A stretch of DNA of 64,000 nucleotides, from positions 1,187,668-1,251,667 of the forward strand of contig CAADRB010000018.1 of assembly GCA_900708905.1 (NCBI GenBank), given 5' to 3'. The notes below the pieces were generated by a model. The model had not been told where the DNA came from. It did no database searches and was given only the letters and a program-made list of their open reading frames with translations. The stretch's first letter is position 1, and each line of letters starts with the position of its first letter. Origin of the DNA: Hymenolepis diminuta. Lineage: Eukaryota; Platyhelminthes; Cestoda; Cyclophyllidea; Hymenolepididae. The position numbers were made by a program, and so were the translations under genes. Of this stretch, positions 1 through 12,389 are shown piece after piece.

Positions 1-1194
1 TGAGGGTTTGTATCTCCAGTCGATCTTTTAAGTTAAAAGTATTCAATAAACCATTCTATCTAAGCTCGATCCGTCTTACACAGGTATTTAATAGATTTTA
101 TGCTCTTTCATACTATCTTGTGTTATCTATAAGGCAAGGATGGTCCTTGATGAAAAATTATTTTGACCTCAATTTCTAAAATTGAATAACTAATTGCATG
201 ATGTTAAAAGTTGATGAGTAGTTACAGAATGAAAATGTCAGAAGAAATGTTAATTATTTTCCCTCGCTCCCAATATTTCTTCCATGAATAAAAATGTAAT
301 TTCTTTCTTTATTTCCCCACCGACAAAAGACACTTGTTAATTATTCTTATTTGTTTAAGCCGATACCGATTGTGAGTGAGTTTCGTTAATACACGCATGG
401 TGACTATAACGTGCCTTCTTATCTGCCGTGGGTTATTAGCTTCCGTGTTAAGTTGCTATATTACCGAGTTTTCTAGATTGTTGGCTCTACCAGAACTCCT
501 AGTTGGTTACGCTATAGAAGAAAATAAATAATCTAATGAAAGAAATAGAAAACAGCCTTATCTCGTTTGGCTAAAAATGGCAAATGCTAAATATAAATTA
601 GATAACTGAAGTTGTAATGAAACATTTGAGGAATGGGATTATTAAATATATATCTATGAAAAATAATGCAAACGCATAGTAGGATTAGATATCAATATAT
701 TGCAGACCTCTAGCTTATTAATTAGTGAGTTTGACGCGGGCTGGCATTCACTATGGTTATGATACAACGTTGATTTCAATAAATGATTATTTTAAGGTCT
801 AATCCATTATATATGAGATTGCTTTGATGCTGACAAATAAATCTGTAAAATTTAATTATTAATAGACTATTTTTAACTTTATTTTTGGATAATTAAGAGA
901 ACATTACTATTACATAGGGATTGGTGAATAGGGCGAGAACATATATTAATTATTATGCTGAACCTATACAGACAAACGTATAAAATATTACACTTACTAC
1001 ATAAAATGGGACTGTTTGAAGTGAATTATCAAAATGTCACCTACTGTAAGATGGATTAAATAAATATGCAAATCTTGAATATAATAAGTAAGATTAATTA
1101 AAAATCAGTTATTTGTATAAAATCAATGACTGATCCAAATCAGCACCACAACTCAAACATTTTTGATTGCGTCTTCAATTTAAAATAAAATATA
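1..1194. other. AT-rich upstream intergenic DNA
   Basis: No supported gene, exon or structured repeat was seen in this stretch. It is AT-rich and stop-dense in all frames. It lies upstream of the plus-strand ARFGAP2/3 gene, so the proximal part probably holds its promoter. Confidence 0.5.
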
Positions 1195-1205
1195 TTGGCG
1201 GGAAA
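1195..1205 (+). promoter_or_regulatory. E2F-like motif upstream of ARFGAP2/3
   Basis: The 11-mer TTGGCGGGAAA matches the classic E2F/DP consensus and stands out in this AT-rich context. It lies about 265 bp upstream of the chosen ATG, in the likely promoter. Function is inference only; chance occurrence cannot be excluded. Confidence 0.3.
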
Positions 1206-1468
1206 CCACGGCGAAAATAATCGCATGCCAGAAATCCGGATTCTCTCAACTTATTGACGGTATCTGAAGGCGAATATAATGTAAGTATAAGTACGATATG
1301 TGTTTAAATAAAAATTTTATAAAATAAAATAAGGGTAATCGAAACGTTAACTTAATAAATTTATATATTTTTAAACATTAATATCTTTGTATGTTATAAT
1401 CGTTAAAATTGTTCCGCTGTATTTGGTGTTTTCTTGTGGCCAATACACGTCGACTGAATCGAAGAGCA

Positions 1469-4400
1469 ATGGCTTCTCCCACTAAGGATGAAATAGATGC
1501 TGTTCTATCTTCACTTACCTCCAAAACGGAAAACAAAGTTTGTGTTTTCTCTTTTGCTTACTTTTTTAGACCTGCTTCGACTGTTCTTCAAGCAATCCAA
1601 CCTGGGCCAGTGTTACCTTTGGTGTTTTTGTTTGTATTGACTGCTCAGCTGTGCACCGATCTCTCGGAGTTCATCTAAGTTTTATCAGATCAACTCAATT
1701 GGACACCAACTGGACATGGGCTCAACTTCGAGCTATGCAAGTTGGAGGAAATGCTAAAGCTGTAAGCTAAAACTTATAGTTATTTCCTTCAGACTGCCTT
1801 TTTCCAACAACACGGTTGCATGTTGGATGATATTAAGCAAAAATACAACAGCAGAGCTGCTCGGTTATACAAAGCTAGAATTGAAAAGTTAGCAAATGAG
1901 GCAGCGTTAAAATTGGGAACTCAACTTGCTCTCGATGTTGAAGAGAAATCGAGTGTTCCTGATAAGGAAGTTGATTTCTTTGAGCAGCATACAAAATCCA
2001 AGAATGAGGATTTTACTGGTATGATTTTATCTGGCGTTGCACGTTCTGACGAACCGCTTGTTGACCTTGATTGTGAGTTATAATTTTATTTGTTTGTCTC
2101 TAATTGACTGCCATACATAATCGGTGTTTGGTATTTTCAGACTCTAAGCCGAGTTCTGAGATGGTTTTCAATCATTCCTCAGCGTCCTTGGATTCTGATA
2201 GTCAAAAAGTGGTGACGAAACCAAAGAAGAGTGGCGTAAGTGAAGTTTTTCATTGGCATGTGATATTTCATGTGATGTTGATATTTATTATACTCTTACG
2301 TCTTATTATACGCTTTGAGGTTCATGCTTTGTAGAAATGGAGCGCCTGTCTGAATAGTGAATGCTCATTGATCAATTTTTTCCAGTCGATCTGTGTTATA
2401 TGATTTAAGTTGCTGAATTGTTGGCTCTCCATAACAGAGTATTCGTAAAATCGAGCATTCCCTTATTGCTTTCTGTTTTCAGTTGACACATAGCGTTTAA
2501 TTGCTGCTTTTAAGTGATTACCTTGTTATTTGTATCTTCATGGTTATTGCATTTTTTGTTATGCTAATTGGGCATGATCTGTTAATTCTGAAGTTTTCTA
2601 CCTTGTCAACGGATCATATTCTCCAGTGTTTAAATGTGGAACCATTATTTGTCAAGGTAATCTTTAATCAAGCTTATTCATTACCATCTCTGCTGTACTT
2701 GTTATATTTGATTTCCTTGATCTTCGGTACCTTTTCTTTTTATGACGGTTTAATGAACGCTTATGATCTCTTGTGATATTTAGCCGAAGTTATTGCATCT
2801 CTAATCTATTTACCCCCCGGTTTTTTGCACGCAAGATCCTTTCGGACTTGTATTTATCTATGTATTCTTATAAATAAGGCCAACATAAATTGTTTTTGGC
2901 TGTATGAGTTATTTTGTCCAGTATGTACAGAAGTTCTTATCTGTTTTGAGATTCTTTAAGGGATGTAAGATATTGATGGGTATTTTCTATTGAGTTATCT
3001 CTGTCTTTTGACTGTCAAACTTAGTGTTTCTAAGTATGGACATCACGTAAGTGCTCAAATTCCTTCTCATGCTAAAATGTTTGCATCTGAACTTATTAAA
3101 TAAATGATAGCACCTTGTTATCACCATAGTAAACGTTCTATCAGTAAACAATATTGTTTGATTTATAATATTACAATTACCACTAAGTTGCTTTTGTTCA
3201 CTGTAATTGGACGCAATTGGCACAGTCAGTTGACTCCTGTTTTATTTATTTCCGTGATAATTTGCTTTTAAACTTGTCACGAGAAAATTATCAGAGGTCA
3301 TGCTGAGTTCACTGTTGAATCAATGCCATTTTCACAATGAAATTTCGGCTTTACGGGTTCATTAATTTTACTAGTGTATAGAGCAGGCATACTTTTCCCA
3401 ACATTCCTCTTAAAAGTATTTACAGAAGGTTTCCTTTATTCATTTTCATGGTAGATCGGTATCTGTTTCCGCTGTCATGAATTGTTGGTGTTTATGGTAT
3501 CTTATAGGTGTTCACATAAGGTATTGCAAACTAAAGTTATTATGCTCTACTTGTGTTTTAATATTTGAGGGAATATTAAATTTAATGCATTTCGGTGTAT
3601 TTCATATAATGAAGTATCCATATTTTAAATCAGTTATTAAATAGGTTACCTTTTGTTTTATTTAATCGGACCTAGTTAGAGCAAACAGAAAAGTTACGAC
3701 TGTTTCATTTAAATATTTTGTGCCACAGTTATACTACCGGATTATTTTAGGTTATATCGATGCTTTTATTACATTACCCGCAGTATTACAAAAACGTTAG
3801 CAATTTTAATTGTGGGAAACAACTGAAGTTGGTTAGAAGTAAGCCCAATAAATGATAACGGGAGGGGGGGAGAACCGGCAGGATACAAAGGGCAAAGTTC
3901 AAAAATCAAAGAGTCTACTTTGTTTGATTTTCGGACTCGGATTGAGTAATATTTACTTAATGGACAAAATTCTGATTTCACTAAATGGATTGCAGAGAAT
4001 GCTTGTCAACGATGTTCAGTGCTTATTAACTGATATTATTTAATCAAGGAGGATTGGTTTTGTCACTTCATTTGGTTTTTTTTCTTTGAATGGCTGAGAA
4101 GACAACATTTTGTTACGTTCAGTTCATCAGCTACAGTTTTAATATATCCAGGAAGAGAGTTAAAAATTTTAAGTTAGCTTAGCTCTGTAGGCTGTATTCA
4201 CTCAAAGTGGTATAATGAGGTACTCTTATAAGGTAAATACAGTAGGTCATCATCGATTCAACACCGTTCTTACAAGCTATGCATTTTTTGGATCACAGAT
4301 TTATCGATTTTTCTTGATGTATATGGAAGAAATACTTTTTTTTGAACTATTATTGAGAGATACTAATAATTTCTATTTAAATTTTTCCTAGACCAGTATT

Positions 4401-7400
4401 TTTAATTATCAGTTGTCATTTCTATCGCTTGTTTTATTTCTAATGCGTGGCTTACTCTTATAAGCCATTTCAGTACTTCTCCATCACGTTCAGAATATTT
4501 GTATCATTAAATTGCTTTTGTTTTGACACATTATTAAATGCAAATGACACTTCGATGTGTCATTTATAATAGATCGTTTACATCTTTATGCTATTTAAAT
4601 GGTTATTCTATTGATTAAAAACTCCGAAATCGGGCTTTTATCTCTTCAGATTGTTGATGATAGTTTTATTCTACATTTAGCTGTTACACCGCAATTTCAC
4701 TGCCATGATAGTGTTTCGTCTAAAGTTATATCACACGAGGTAGTACAGGCCACCATTGACTTAATACCAGTGCACCTTCTGTGTTACAGATTTATCGATT
4801 TTCTAGACTATTGACTTTCAATTCATGGTATAAGTGTGATTTCGTATTTTGAAGTGAATCCTAAATTTTTAAGTGTGTAAGTGGAAAAGGAAATTATAGG
4901 AACCCAGATTAGGATTTTGTAGCTTTCATTTTTCTGATTGAGGGTGAATCATTTGGCTTACCTCTTTGACGATGCGAAAATCCAGTGAGCATTATTTAAA
5001 CCTTTATTTATCCATGCGAATTGTGAAATTATATCTAGAATAATTCCCCGTAAGTAACGTTTGATTTTTCCATTTTAACATCGCTGAGTATAATTACGTA
5101 TTGGACTACATATTATACATGATTTCAATTCCCTACAATGAGGCAGGTTTCTAAGAATTTTTTCTACTATTTTCCCAATGATGGTCATTAACTCATCACT
5201 GTTTTGTTATGTTATCTGAGACATTTGCGTACCATTCGTCCCAAGATTATTAATGCACACACTAGTGCAATTTTTGAAGTTTGTATAGTTTAATTTTGAT
5301 AATTATCATTTCCAAAACCGCAGTCTTCCTTAACTTCTTTTGCCCTTCAGTTCGGTGCAACAAAGCAGCCTAAAAAACGCGGAGGTGGTTTCGGTGGAGC
5401 CAAGAAAGTAAAGGCTGATTTCGCAGCAATTGAAGCCGCCGCTGCAGAAGCTGAGCGTCAACAGCAACAACGTCTGCAGATGCAACAAACAGCGGCTGCC
5501 GCTAGCAGTCAATCAAAACCTGAGGAAACATCCATTGAAACTGAGGCCCAAAGATTGTTAGTTTATTACGCTTTATATTAGTTGGAAAACCTTGACTTAG
5601 CTCGATTGAGTTGCTTGACATGTGGAAGACAGAGGTGATTTTGACGTTGAAACATACGTTTCGTTGTATAAGTATGCTTTTTTATAAGACGATGATGACT
5701 ACGTGATTAGTATGCTTAGTTGTTGTATACTCGATTTGAATTATTTCTACTACTGATTTTCCAAATAAAAGAGTTTTTATCTACGCTCATCTACCCAGTG
5801 GTAGAGAATTAAATGGACTATTTTAATTGAAGTGAAAACCATGTCAAATTCAGGTATTAAGTATATTTGGTATTAAGTATTAAAGTCGCATCTTTTACAT
5901 GCTGTTTCATCTCGTTAAAGTTTTTTTGTAATTTATGAAGCAGTTAATCTACAGTCAGATATATTTCTTCGAGACAAGGCCAACCAAGTACTGTAGTTTT
6001 TTGTTAATGTTCGAAATCGATTAGTGATAAGCTCTGTACTATTCTGCGGCTCAGTTGTTACTTACTTTTTCTGTTGCTTACGGATTAAAATAACTAATTG
6101 CGGTGTGTTGATAACTGATCTGTAAATGATTTTAATGAATATTAGAAAATTTATTCCTTAGACACTAATTTATAAATTACGGATATATCGTGACATTCTG
6201 ATTCGAGAGTTATTAAAGTTTGAAATGATCGATAATATGAGAACGCAGTTGTTACCTGTTTGAAATTTTAATTCCGGTTAATGATATTCTGGAAAAAAAT
6301 CTGTTAGGTTTACGGTAGAAAATGAATAATCGGTACCGTGTCTGTCATATAGAATGACTCCATTGAACGTAAAATTAACTAGTATTACAACCTTTTGTGA
6401 AGACGTTGTTAAGTTTGAATTGTTCGTACATTTTAGCGGTTAGGAGGATAACTGGAAGTAGTGTCTAATATTAAACATAGGGTTGTAGAAAATTTTGCGC
6501 AAGGGCTGGCACTATTTGAGTTTCTCACCAGAAGCTCAATGATGTCACTTCCTGAGCCGAGATGGGCGTTAGATGCTATTTCCTAAATACGCTTTGGGAC
6601 TGTTATATGCCTATCTTATATTTGATTTTTCTCTTTACACAGTGCTTCTCTTCGACTGGCTTATCAAGAGACTCAGGAAGTGGCCAAATCAAAAGCACAA
6701 ACCCCCCAAAACATGTCCCAACAACGGGCTGAACAATTTGAGCGTCTTGGTATGGGTGTTGGCGGTGCCCGAGCAAAGTAAGTTCTCTTTTCTCTTACTT
6801 TTCTCATAATTCGTGTTCAAGTTTAGATATCTTACCAATCTTTATTTTATCGTCGGTCTATTATTGTACGAAATAAAAAAAAATAATAGATACTATCTTG
6901 GAACGTATGAAACACCCTTCTTTAGTAGAATATCCATCTAAATAAAAACGTCTCATTTGAAGAATACATGCTGTTCAAAATGGCAGTTGACGCATTACAC
7001 ATTGTAAGAGCAAGGAAAAAACGAACCGGTAGAATAGGAACGATTACCAGGTGGAATTTACTTTTGAATGATCAGAAATTTGGTTAAGTAATCAACTATT
7101 GCTTTTTGGATTTGCTTACTAGTTAGCTGGTTTCTACGATTTATAGAACCATGATGAGTTCGTAGACTTTGGCTGTGCAAAATAGCTGTTATGAAATTAT
7201 TTTGAATGTTTTATTCGTGACGTAGAGTTATTGGACATTCGGCTATAAGTGACATGAAGACAATTGAACGCGAAGATGCAAACGAATTACGCGAACCGAA
7301 AGGAAACTTCGATTCTGATGGGCTCACTTCCCTCCGTAAGTTTATTTTTTGTGAAAAAATACTTGTTTTACTTTCAGTAGTAATTGAGTTTGTGCTGGCT

Positions 7401-9731
7401 TCCATTATGCCAATCCTAATTAGTTTCATTAAACCGGCGTACAGAAACATTTTTTCAATAACGTTTTGTCATCACCATTATCATTTGTGTCTACCATCCC
7501 TAATGACTGTCTTGGTTCTAGCAATCCGTCCAGCTCGGAATTATTAGGGGAAGACGAAATTGGATGACTATGAAATCGGCTATTGGCTATGAGTTCTTTA
7601 AACTCACTTTCTTCAAAGAACGCGGTTATGCAGATTTTTGGAAAAAGGATGAATTTTAATGAATAATTGGGAGCATTTCTGTTAATAACCACGAAGTTAT
7701 CTTCTATCCGGTTGGTGATGATAGACAGTATCTTGATCACGGGCTTTGGGTAGATTTTCTGACCCTATAGTGTTTTCAATAACTTACAGTTGTGCACTCC
7801 ATTATCATAGCTCAAGTATTTCTGACTACTTGTTTTACAGCTTGTGAAAGTAGAATGGCTAGGATTGACTGAGCATCTTATTTCATTTTTTCTTAGCCTT
7901 GATTTGTATGTGCCTTCTTTCCACTTCATTTCGATATTGTATCGATCTATATAAATTTATACGCGTGAAAGTTGTTTAAAGTCAGCGATTTATTCCAAAG
8001 CAATTTTCTGAGTTTTTTTTTCACACTCTATGACCCTTTAAGAGTGTGGTTCTAAAATTAGCTTTCAAAAGTGTCCTAAATGTGCCGGCTGTGCTGTGGT
8101 CAATGTACAAATCTACCAAGTCAGGTTACAAAGTCCATGTTTATCGGGGCACATCGGGTGACGGAAATGGCCAACTGCACTGGTTAATTCTCGTCAACAA
8201 TGGAATGTTAGAAAGCTAGTTTCTCATAAGAGCGTTGGCAGAACATCCTCCTCTTTTCCAGGTTCAGTGTTAGTAATGTTCCCCTTAATAGGCTTGAGAA
8301 GTCTTTAAATCTTCAATTATATTACTGGCCTCTTTTAATCCTGTAATGGAAAGCTGGCATTAGAGGATTGGCTTCTCAACGAACTTTTGGTTCAGTATGT
8401 TAAACGTTGTCTTAAGTACCTAACTGAATTTGCATGTTTTCTTTAAAAATATAGTGGAATCAGAAAGGCAATTTGGTGGTTGGGTTAATCTTTCGCGTGG
8501 AGGTGCTGCTTCTGACATTCCAACTGATATTTCCGACGGTTGGGGAGCTGATCCTTTCAAGACACGAGCTGTTGGTGGCGGTGCGAAATCCAGCTATTCA
8601 CGTGACTCTCCTACTCACATTTTTGGTGAACCGAGATCTAGCTCTTCCATTAAAGCGCCACCTTCAACCTCGGAACCTCCTCCCATACCTGAGGCGCTGA
8701 AGGAAAAGTTAAAGGATGCCAAATCGATATCCTCTGCAGATTTCGAATTCGACAACCAAGTGAGTTGGGTCTTTTGAAATATGTGGCTAATTCTGCTTTA
8801 TTTTTTAACGTACAATAGGGTCAAGTAAATTTGGGGGAGGTGGTTGAATACGGGGTAACTTTCGTTCACACTTTGTATCTCGAGGATTCATAAATAATCG
8901 TAGATATAAACTGAGATTGTCGGAGAATTGGGAAAACTGTTATGCTTACCTACCACTTATTTACATTCCTACCTAACTTGCTTTTACATTTGGTGTTTAC
9001 TGTAGGGTTCTGATTTCGACGCATCGCGATTTGAAGGACGTACTGCACTCTCAAGTGACGAGTATTTCGGTCGCCCACAACCCAAATACCAACCTGATTA
9101 TTCATCTGAATTAAATAGCATCAAGGAAGGCGTTCGAGAGGGCGTCACTAAAGTTGCTACCCGTCTTTCGTCTTTTGCCAACGATTTTATGACCCAACTT
9201 CAGGTAATCTACTTATTTGAATTTGCAGTGATACATTTAACGCAGACCCTTCTATAAGCAGTATTTATTATTTAACTTTCGAATTTTTTAAATCGCGTTT
9301 AGCGGAGCTACGAGCAACGACCACACTGGTTGCCTAAATAGGCATAACAGGATCTCTGATGTGTACTGAAATCAAAATAAAAAGCTGTTAAACACTAGTG
9401 TTTAGACATAATTTTAGGCCGTTATTTAGTCGCTGGTAATGGAGAGTTGTATGGGTCCTGATCTGTTTAGGACTTCAGCAACTGTTTTGCTTTATTAATT
9501 GTCTTAGTAAACTGATTATTTTTGCAGACATGTCGAATCCGAGATCTGATCTGAGAAGAATGTGATGCGTTGAATATCTGCCCTCAAACAATTTGTTGGA
9601 AGAGAACTTTTCTACTTTTATTGATGGCTATCCCCATTGAATTGATCTTGCTTTAGAGCTATTCGTTATTCATAACTCCATCCATTTGTTAACCATTATT
9701 TTTTTGACTCTTATAGGAGAAGTACGGCTAG
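1469..9731 (+). CDS. ARFGAP2/3: ADP-ribosylation factor GTPase-activating protein 2/3
   Basis: Ten exons chain with consistent phase: 1469-1537, 1570-1761, 1793-2072, 2141-2235, 5351-5556, 6643-6777, 7226-7335, 8455-8759, 9006-9203, 9717-9731 (1605 nt, 534 aa, close to the usual ~520 aa). The ATG at 1469 opens a typical ArfGAP start ([16 protein letters not shown]). Exons 1-3 encode the GAP domain with zinc ligands C25-x2-C28-x16-C45-x2-C48 and arginine finger R53 in HRSLGVH. A basic Gly/Lys-rich stretch follows in exon 5, then [12 protein letters not shown] and ERLGMG segments (exon 6) and ISS-type motifs ([16 protein letters not shown]) of the Glo3 class, ending in [13 protein letters not shown] and EKYG. 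The family stimulates GTP hydrolysis on Arf1 and acts with coatomer in COPI vesicle cycling at the Golgi. The last exon has only four sense codons, supported by the conserved C-terminus. The first two introns are 32 and 31 bp; intron 4 is 3.1 kb. Confidence 0.93.
3788..4215 (+). repeat. Interspersed repeat R1, copy 1
   Basis: About 420 bp inside ARFGAP2/3 intron 4 align by eye with 48068-48495 in the same orientation. Shared blocks include TTTGATTTTCGGACT, GTGCTTATTAACTG followed by TATTATTTAATCA, and GGCTGAGAAGACAA versus GGTTGAGAAGACAA. No coding potential was recognised; the class is unknown. Confidence 0.6.
8078..8275 (+). repeat. SINE-like repeat, copy 1
   Basis: Lies in ARFGAP2/3 intron 7. 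It starts with an A-box-like GCTGTGGTCAATGTACA and a decayed B-box region (AGGTTACAAAGTCC). It continues with TGACGGAAATGGCCAACTGC and GGTTAATTCTCGTCAACA, shared with the copies near 10.4 and 18.3 kb. The tRNA origin is inferred from the A/B-box layout. Confidence 0.45.
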
Positions 9732-10275
9732 TATGCACGGTTTTCTCCAACGTCATTGTCATTTATTTCCTTCCATTTCCAAGTGAAATATCAAAACCTT
9801 TCCCTCCCCCCTTATTTAAATTTCTTTTCTTTCTCCACTCTGTTCGTTGTTTATTTAGGACACTATAACTTGCTTTCTAGCACTCACCTCTCCTTGATTA
9901 CAACTTCTTCCCCCTTGGTCTTGGTATCCACCCATATCTATCCTTGTGTAAAGTGACATTCCCATCTCAAAATACTTTCCTTACAGATGCGTTTGTGAGC
10001 TGGAAAAAAATAGTTTGAGAAATGTCTGCGTGAAAAATTTGATGTTGCAATTATTAGCAGGCGGCCTTTTCTAAACCGGTGTTTTGAATGGGATGGTTTG
10101 GCATTAGTATTAGATCAAATGGAAATGTCATTCTCAGTGTTTCATGATGCAGTCATATTGATATCTACCATTATACAAGGTGACTTCCCTTTAAGTTCTC
10201 TAGGCGTTTAAATGTTTATGGTATTTCGAATGAAGTCCCGTGTTATATGTGTTCTTCTGATGTTTCATTTTTTAC

Positions 10276-10281
10276 AATAAA
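10276..10281 (+). terminator. Candidate poly(A) signal of ARFGAP2/3
   Basis: The first canonical AATAAA downstream of the ARFGAP2/3 stop codon, about 545 bp after it, within TTTTACAATAAAGCGC. Its use is inferred from position only. Confidence 0.4.
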
Positions 10282-10309
10282 GCGCATCTATGGTGTATTT
10301 GTCATCATG

Positions 10310-10470
10310 CACATCCATTCTGTTAGAGATTTCGGGTTCGATTCCCATCGGCGCAAAGCCAGTGAGCGGAATGGTCAATCACATTAGTTAAGTCTGGCTA
10401 ACACAGCGCATAGAATTCGAGTCACGCAGCAGGGGAAGGGGACTACGATATAACTACCCTAAATGAGGTG
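10310..10470 (+). repeat. SINE-like repeat, copy 2
   Basis: Contains an almost perfect RNA polymerase III B-box, GGGTTCGATTCC. This is followed by CATCGGCGCAAAGCCAGTGA and GGAATGGTCAATCACATTAG, aligning with copy 1 near 8.15 kb. The 5' A-box part is not clear in this copy. Confidence 0.5.
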
Positions 10471-10925
10471 TGAAATGTGATAATAGTCTGTCTTAAAATG
10501 AAGGGTCACTTTTGGAGGACTTGTATAATCAGTCAATTGCAGATTACTGACGTCAGGTATGTGTCGATATCGGGCTTTTAGATGAAAAGCAGTAACTATT
10601 AAGGCTAAAGTGGTCAATCAGGGATCGGTAAATTTTTGTTAAATTGTTAACTGAGCTGTCGCTTGAAAACGTAACTCGTGTTAACAATAATGGGTTGAAG
10701 CGCTCCCCTCAAATCAGCGTGATTATTCCAGTTGGTGGGAATACTACTTCGTGTTTGTATGAGGTCTCAATCTTTCAGTGCTCTGTCAAGCTATTCTGGT
10801 TCTTTGCCCCTATATAGACGTAAAGCATAAGTTAAAATCCTTACCAAATGAGTGATTGTGTTCAGCTATTGAGTTGCCGGTTATTTGACCCGAATAGTAT
10901 GTTCTGTAATTGTTGCGATCTTATA

Positions 10926-10990
10926 AGCCTCCAAAATAGCCACAATTTCCCAATTTGTATAACACGGGATTAGTCAAACTTCCTCTATTT
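10926..10990 (+). repeat. Short dispersed repeat, paired with 42066-42125
   Basis: Roughly 60 bp are similar to 42066-42125, sharing an AGCC...AAAATAGCCA/AAATAAGCCA-like start and the block ATTTCCCAATTTGTA. Probably a fragment of a larger interspersed repeat. Confidence 0.35.
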
Positions 10991-11155
10991 ACTCCAAATT
11001 ACACCTAGCAATAACTCATAATTTCAGTGGATTTTAGCCATATAAATTTTGCAAAAATTAATTATTTAGTAGGTAAAATTGTTTCCTTAATCTCCTTTGG
11101 ATAAAAAATATTGTTTTATCTGATAGTATAACAGATTAAATTGATCGTGACACCA

Positions 11156-11506
11156 NNNNNNNNNNNNNNNNNNNNNNNNNNNNNNNNNNNNNNNNNNNNN
11201 NNNNNNNNNNNNNNNNNNNNNNNNNNNNNNNNNNNNNNNNNNNNNNNNNNNNNNNNNNNNNNNNNNNNNNNNNNNNNNNNNNNNNNNNNNNNNNNNNNNN
11301 NNNNNNNNNNNNNNNNNNNNNNNNNNNNNNNNNNNNNNNNNNNNNNNNNNNNNNNNNNNNNNNNNNNNNNNNNNNNNNNNNNNNNNNNNNNNNNNNNNNN
11401 NNNNNNNNNNNNNNNNNNNNNNNNNNNNNNNNNNNNNNNNNNNNNNNNNNNNNNNNNNNNNNNNNNNNNNNNNNNNNNNNNNNNNNNNNNNNNNNNNNNN
11501 NNNNNN
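11156..11506. other. Assembly gap (351 N)
   Basis: A run of N. Apparent open reading frames across it are artefacts. Confidence 1.
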
Positions 11507-12389
11507 GCTAACATTGCCTATGGTGGAATTTCGTGTGTTTGAATAAATGTGACAATGAAATGAATGAGGTATCATATTTACCTTGTGGGGATATTAAAGG
11601 AAACCGATATTACCGCAAATGTGGACCAGGTTGAGTTAAATGGGTCAAATGATTGAGTCGGCAATAAATCACTGACTTTAAATCACTACAGACATTTTTG
11701 CTGGGTTTATATCTATTTGTGACCATTTGAGCAACAAAAACTGTTGATCACGGTTGTACACGAAAATTCAAGGCGGCTATATAATTCACTTTCAGGCATG
11801 CAAAATACTGATCCGTGAAAACTAATTATTTTTAAAACAGGAGGGACTATTTTCAATGGAAAGATATATTGCAAATGGCATCACAGATAATCTGCAATAA
11901 TTTATAAAATTTAAAAGATGGCATGACTAACCACTAAATTTTAAGACATAGTCAATACACTTCTGACGTTGCTGGCATGAACTTATGAGTCAAGTTTTGA
12001 AAATGGAAATATTAGACCTGTAACGTACTGGGGCCTATGTGCAAAAGTCATGTAAGTCATCTTCTCCAAACTCTACATCTTTCCATAATTTCTATTAGAA
12101 TTTGTCGTACTGCCAAAAAGCAAATTCCTATTTTTTTCTGTTTTACATTAAGTAATATTAATGGCAATAAATTAAATTTGTGTACCATATTCAGTAGCTT
12201 ATTCAAACAACATTATATCAATATTTCAGATGCCTTTTATGCAGCTTTTAAATAAACTTTGCCAGATAATATTAAGCAGAATAGTTTAAAAAATAATTAT
12301 TAATACCACTTTCAACAGTATATTTTAGTTTCCATTTTTCATACGCTTAAAGGATTTCAACAGGAAAGACGACGCCTCCATGAATACTT

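Larger units (their letters stand above)
9732..12389. other. Intergenic region between ARFGAP2/3 and the ZU5-death domain gene
   Basis: This is the tail-to-tail space between a plus-strand and a minus-strand gene. It holds the ARFGAP2/3 3' UTR, which is strongly pyrimidine-rich at about 9740-9960, a candidate poly(A) signal, a SINE-like copy, a short dispersed repeat and an assembly gap. No further exon was supported. Confidence 0.5.

Noticed and set aside
7211..7740. Minus-strand and plus-strand frames around 7.2-7.7 kb
   Set aside because: They overlap ARFGAP2/3 exon 7 and its intron in other frames and have no support of their own.
11087..11575. Open reading frames of 130-160 codons
   Set aside because: They consist almost entirely of N from the assembly gap.
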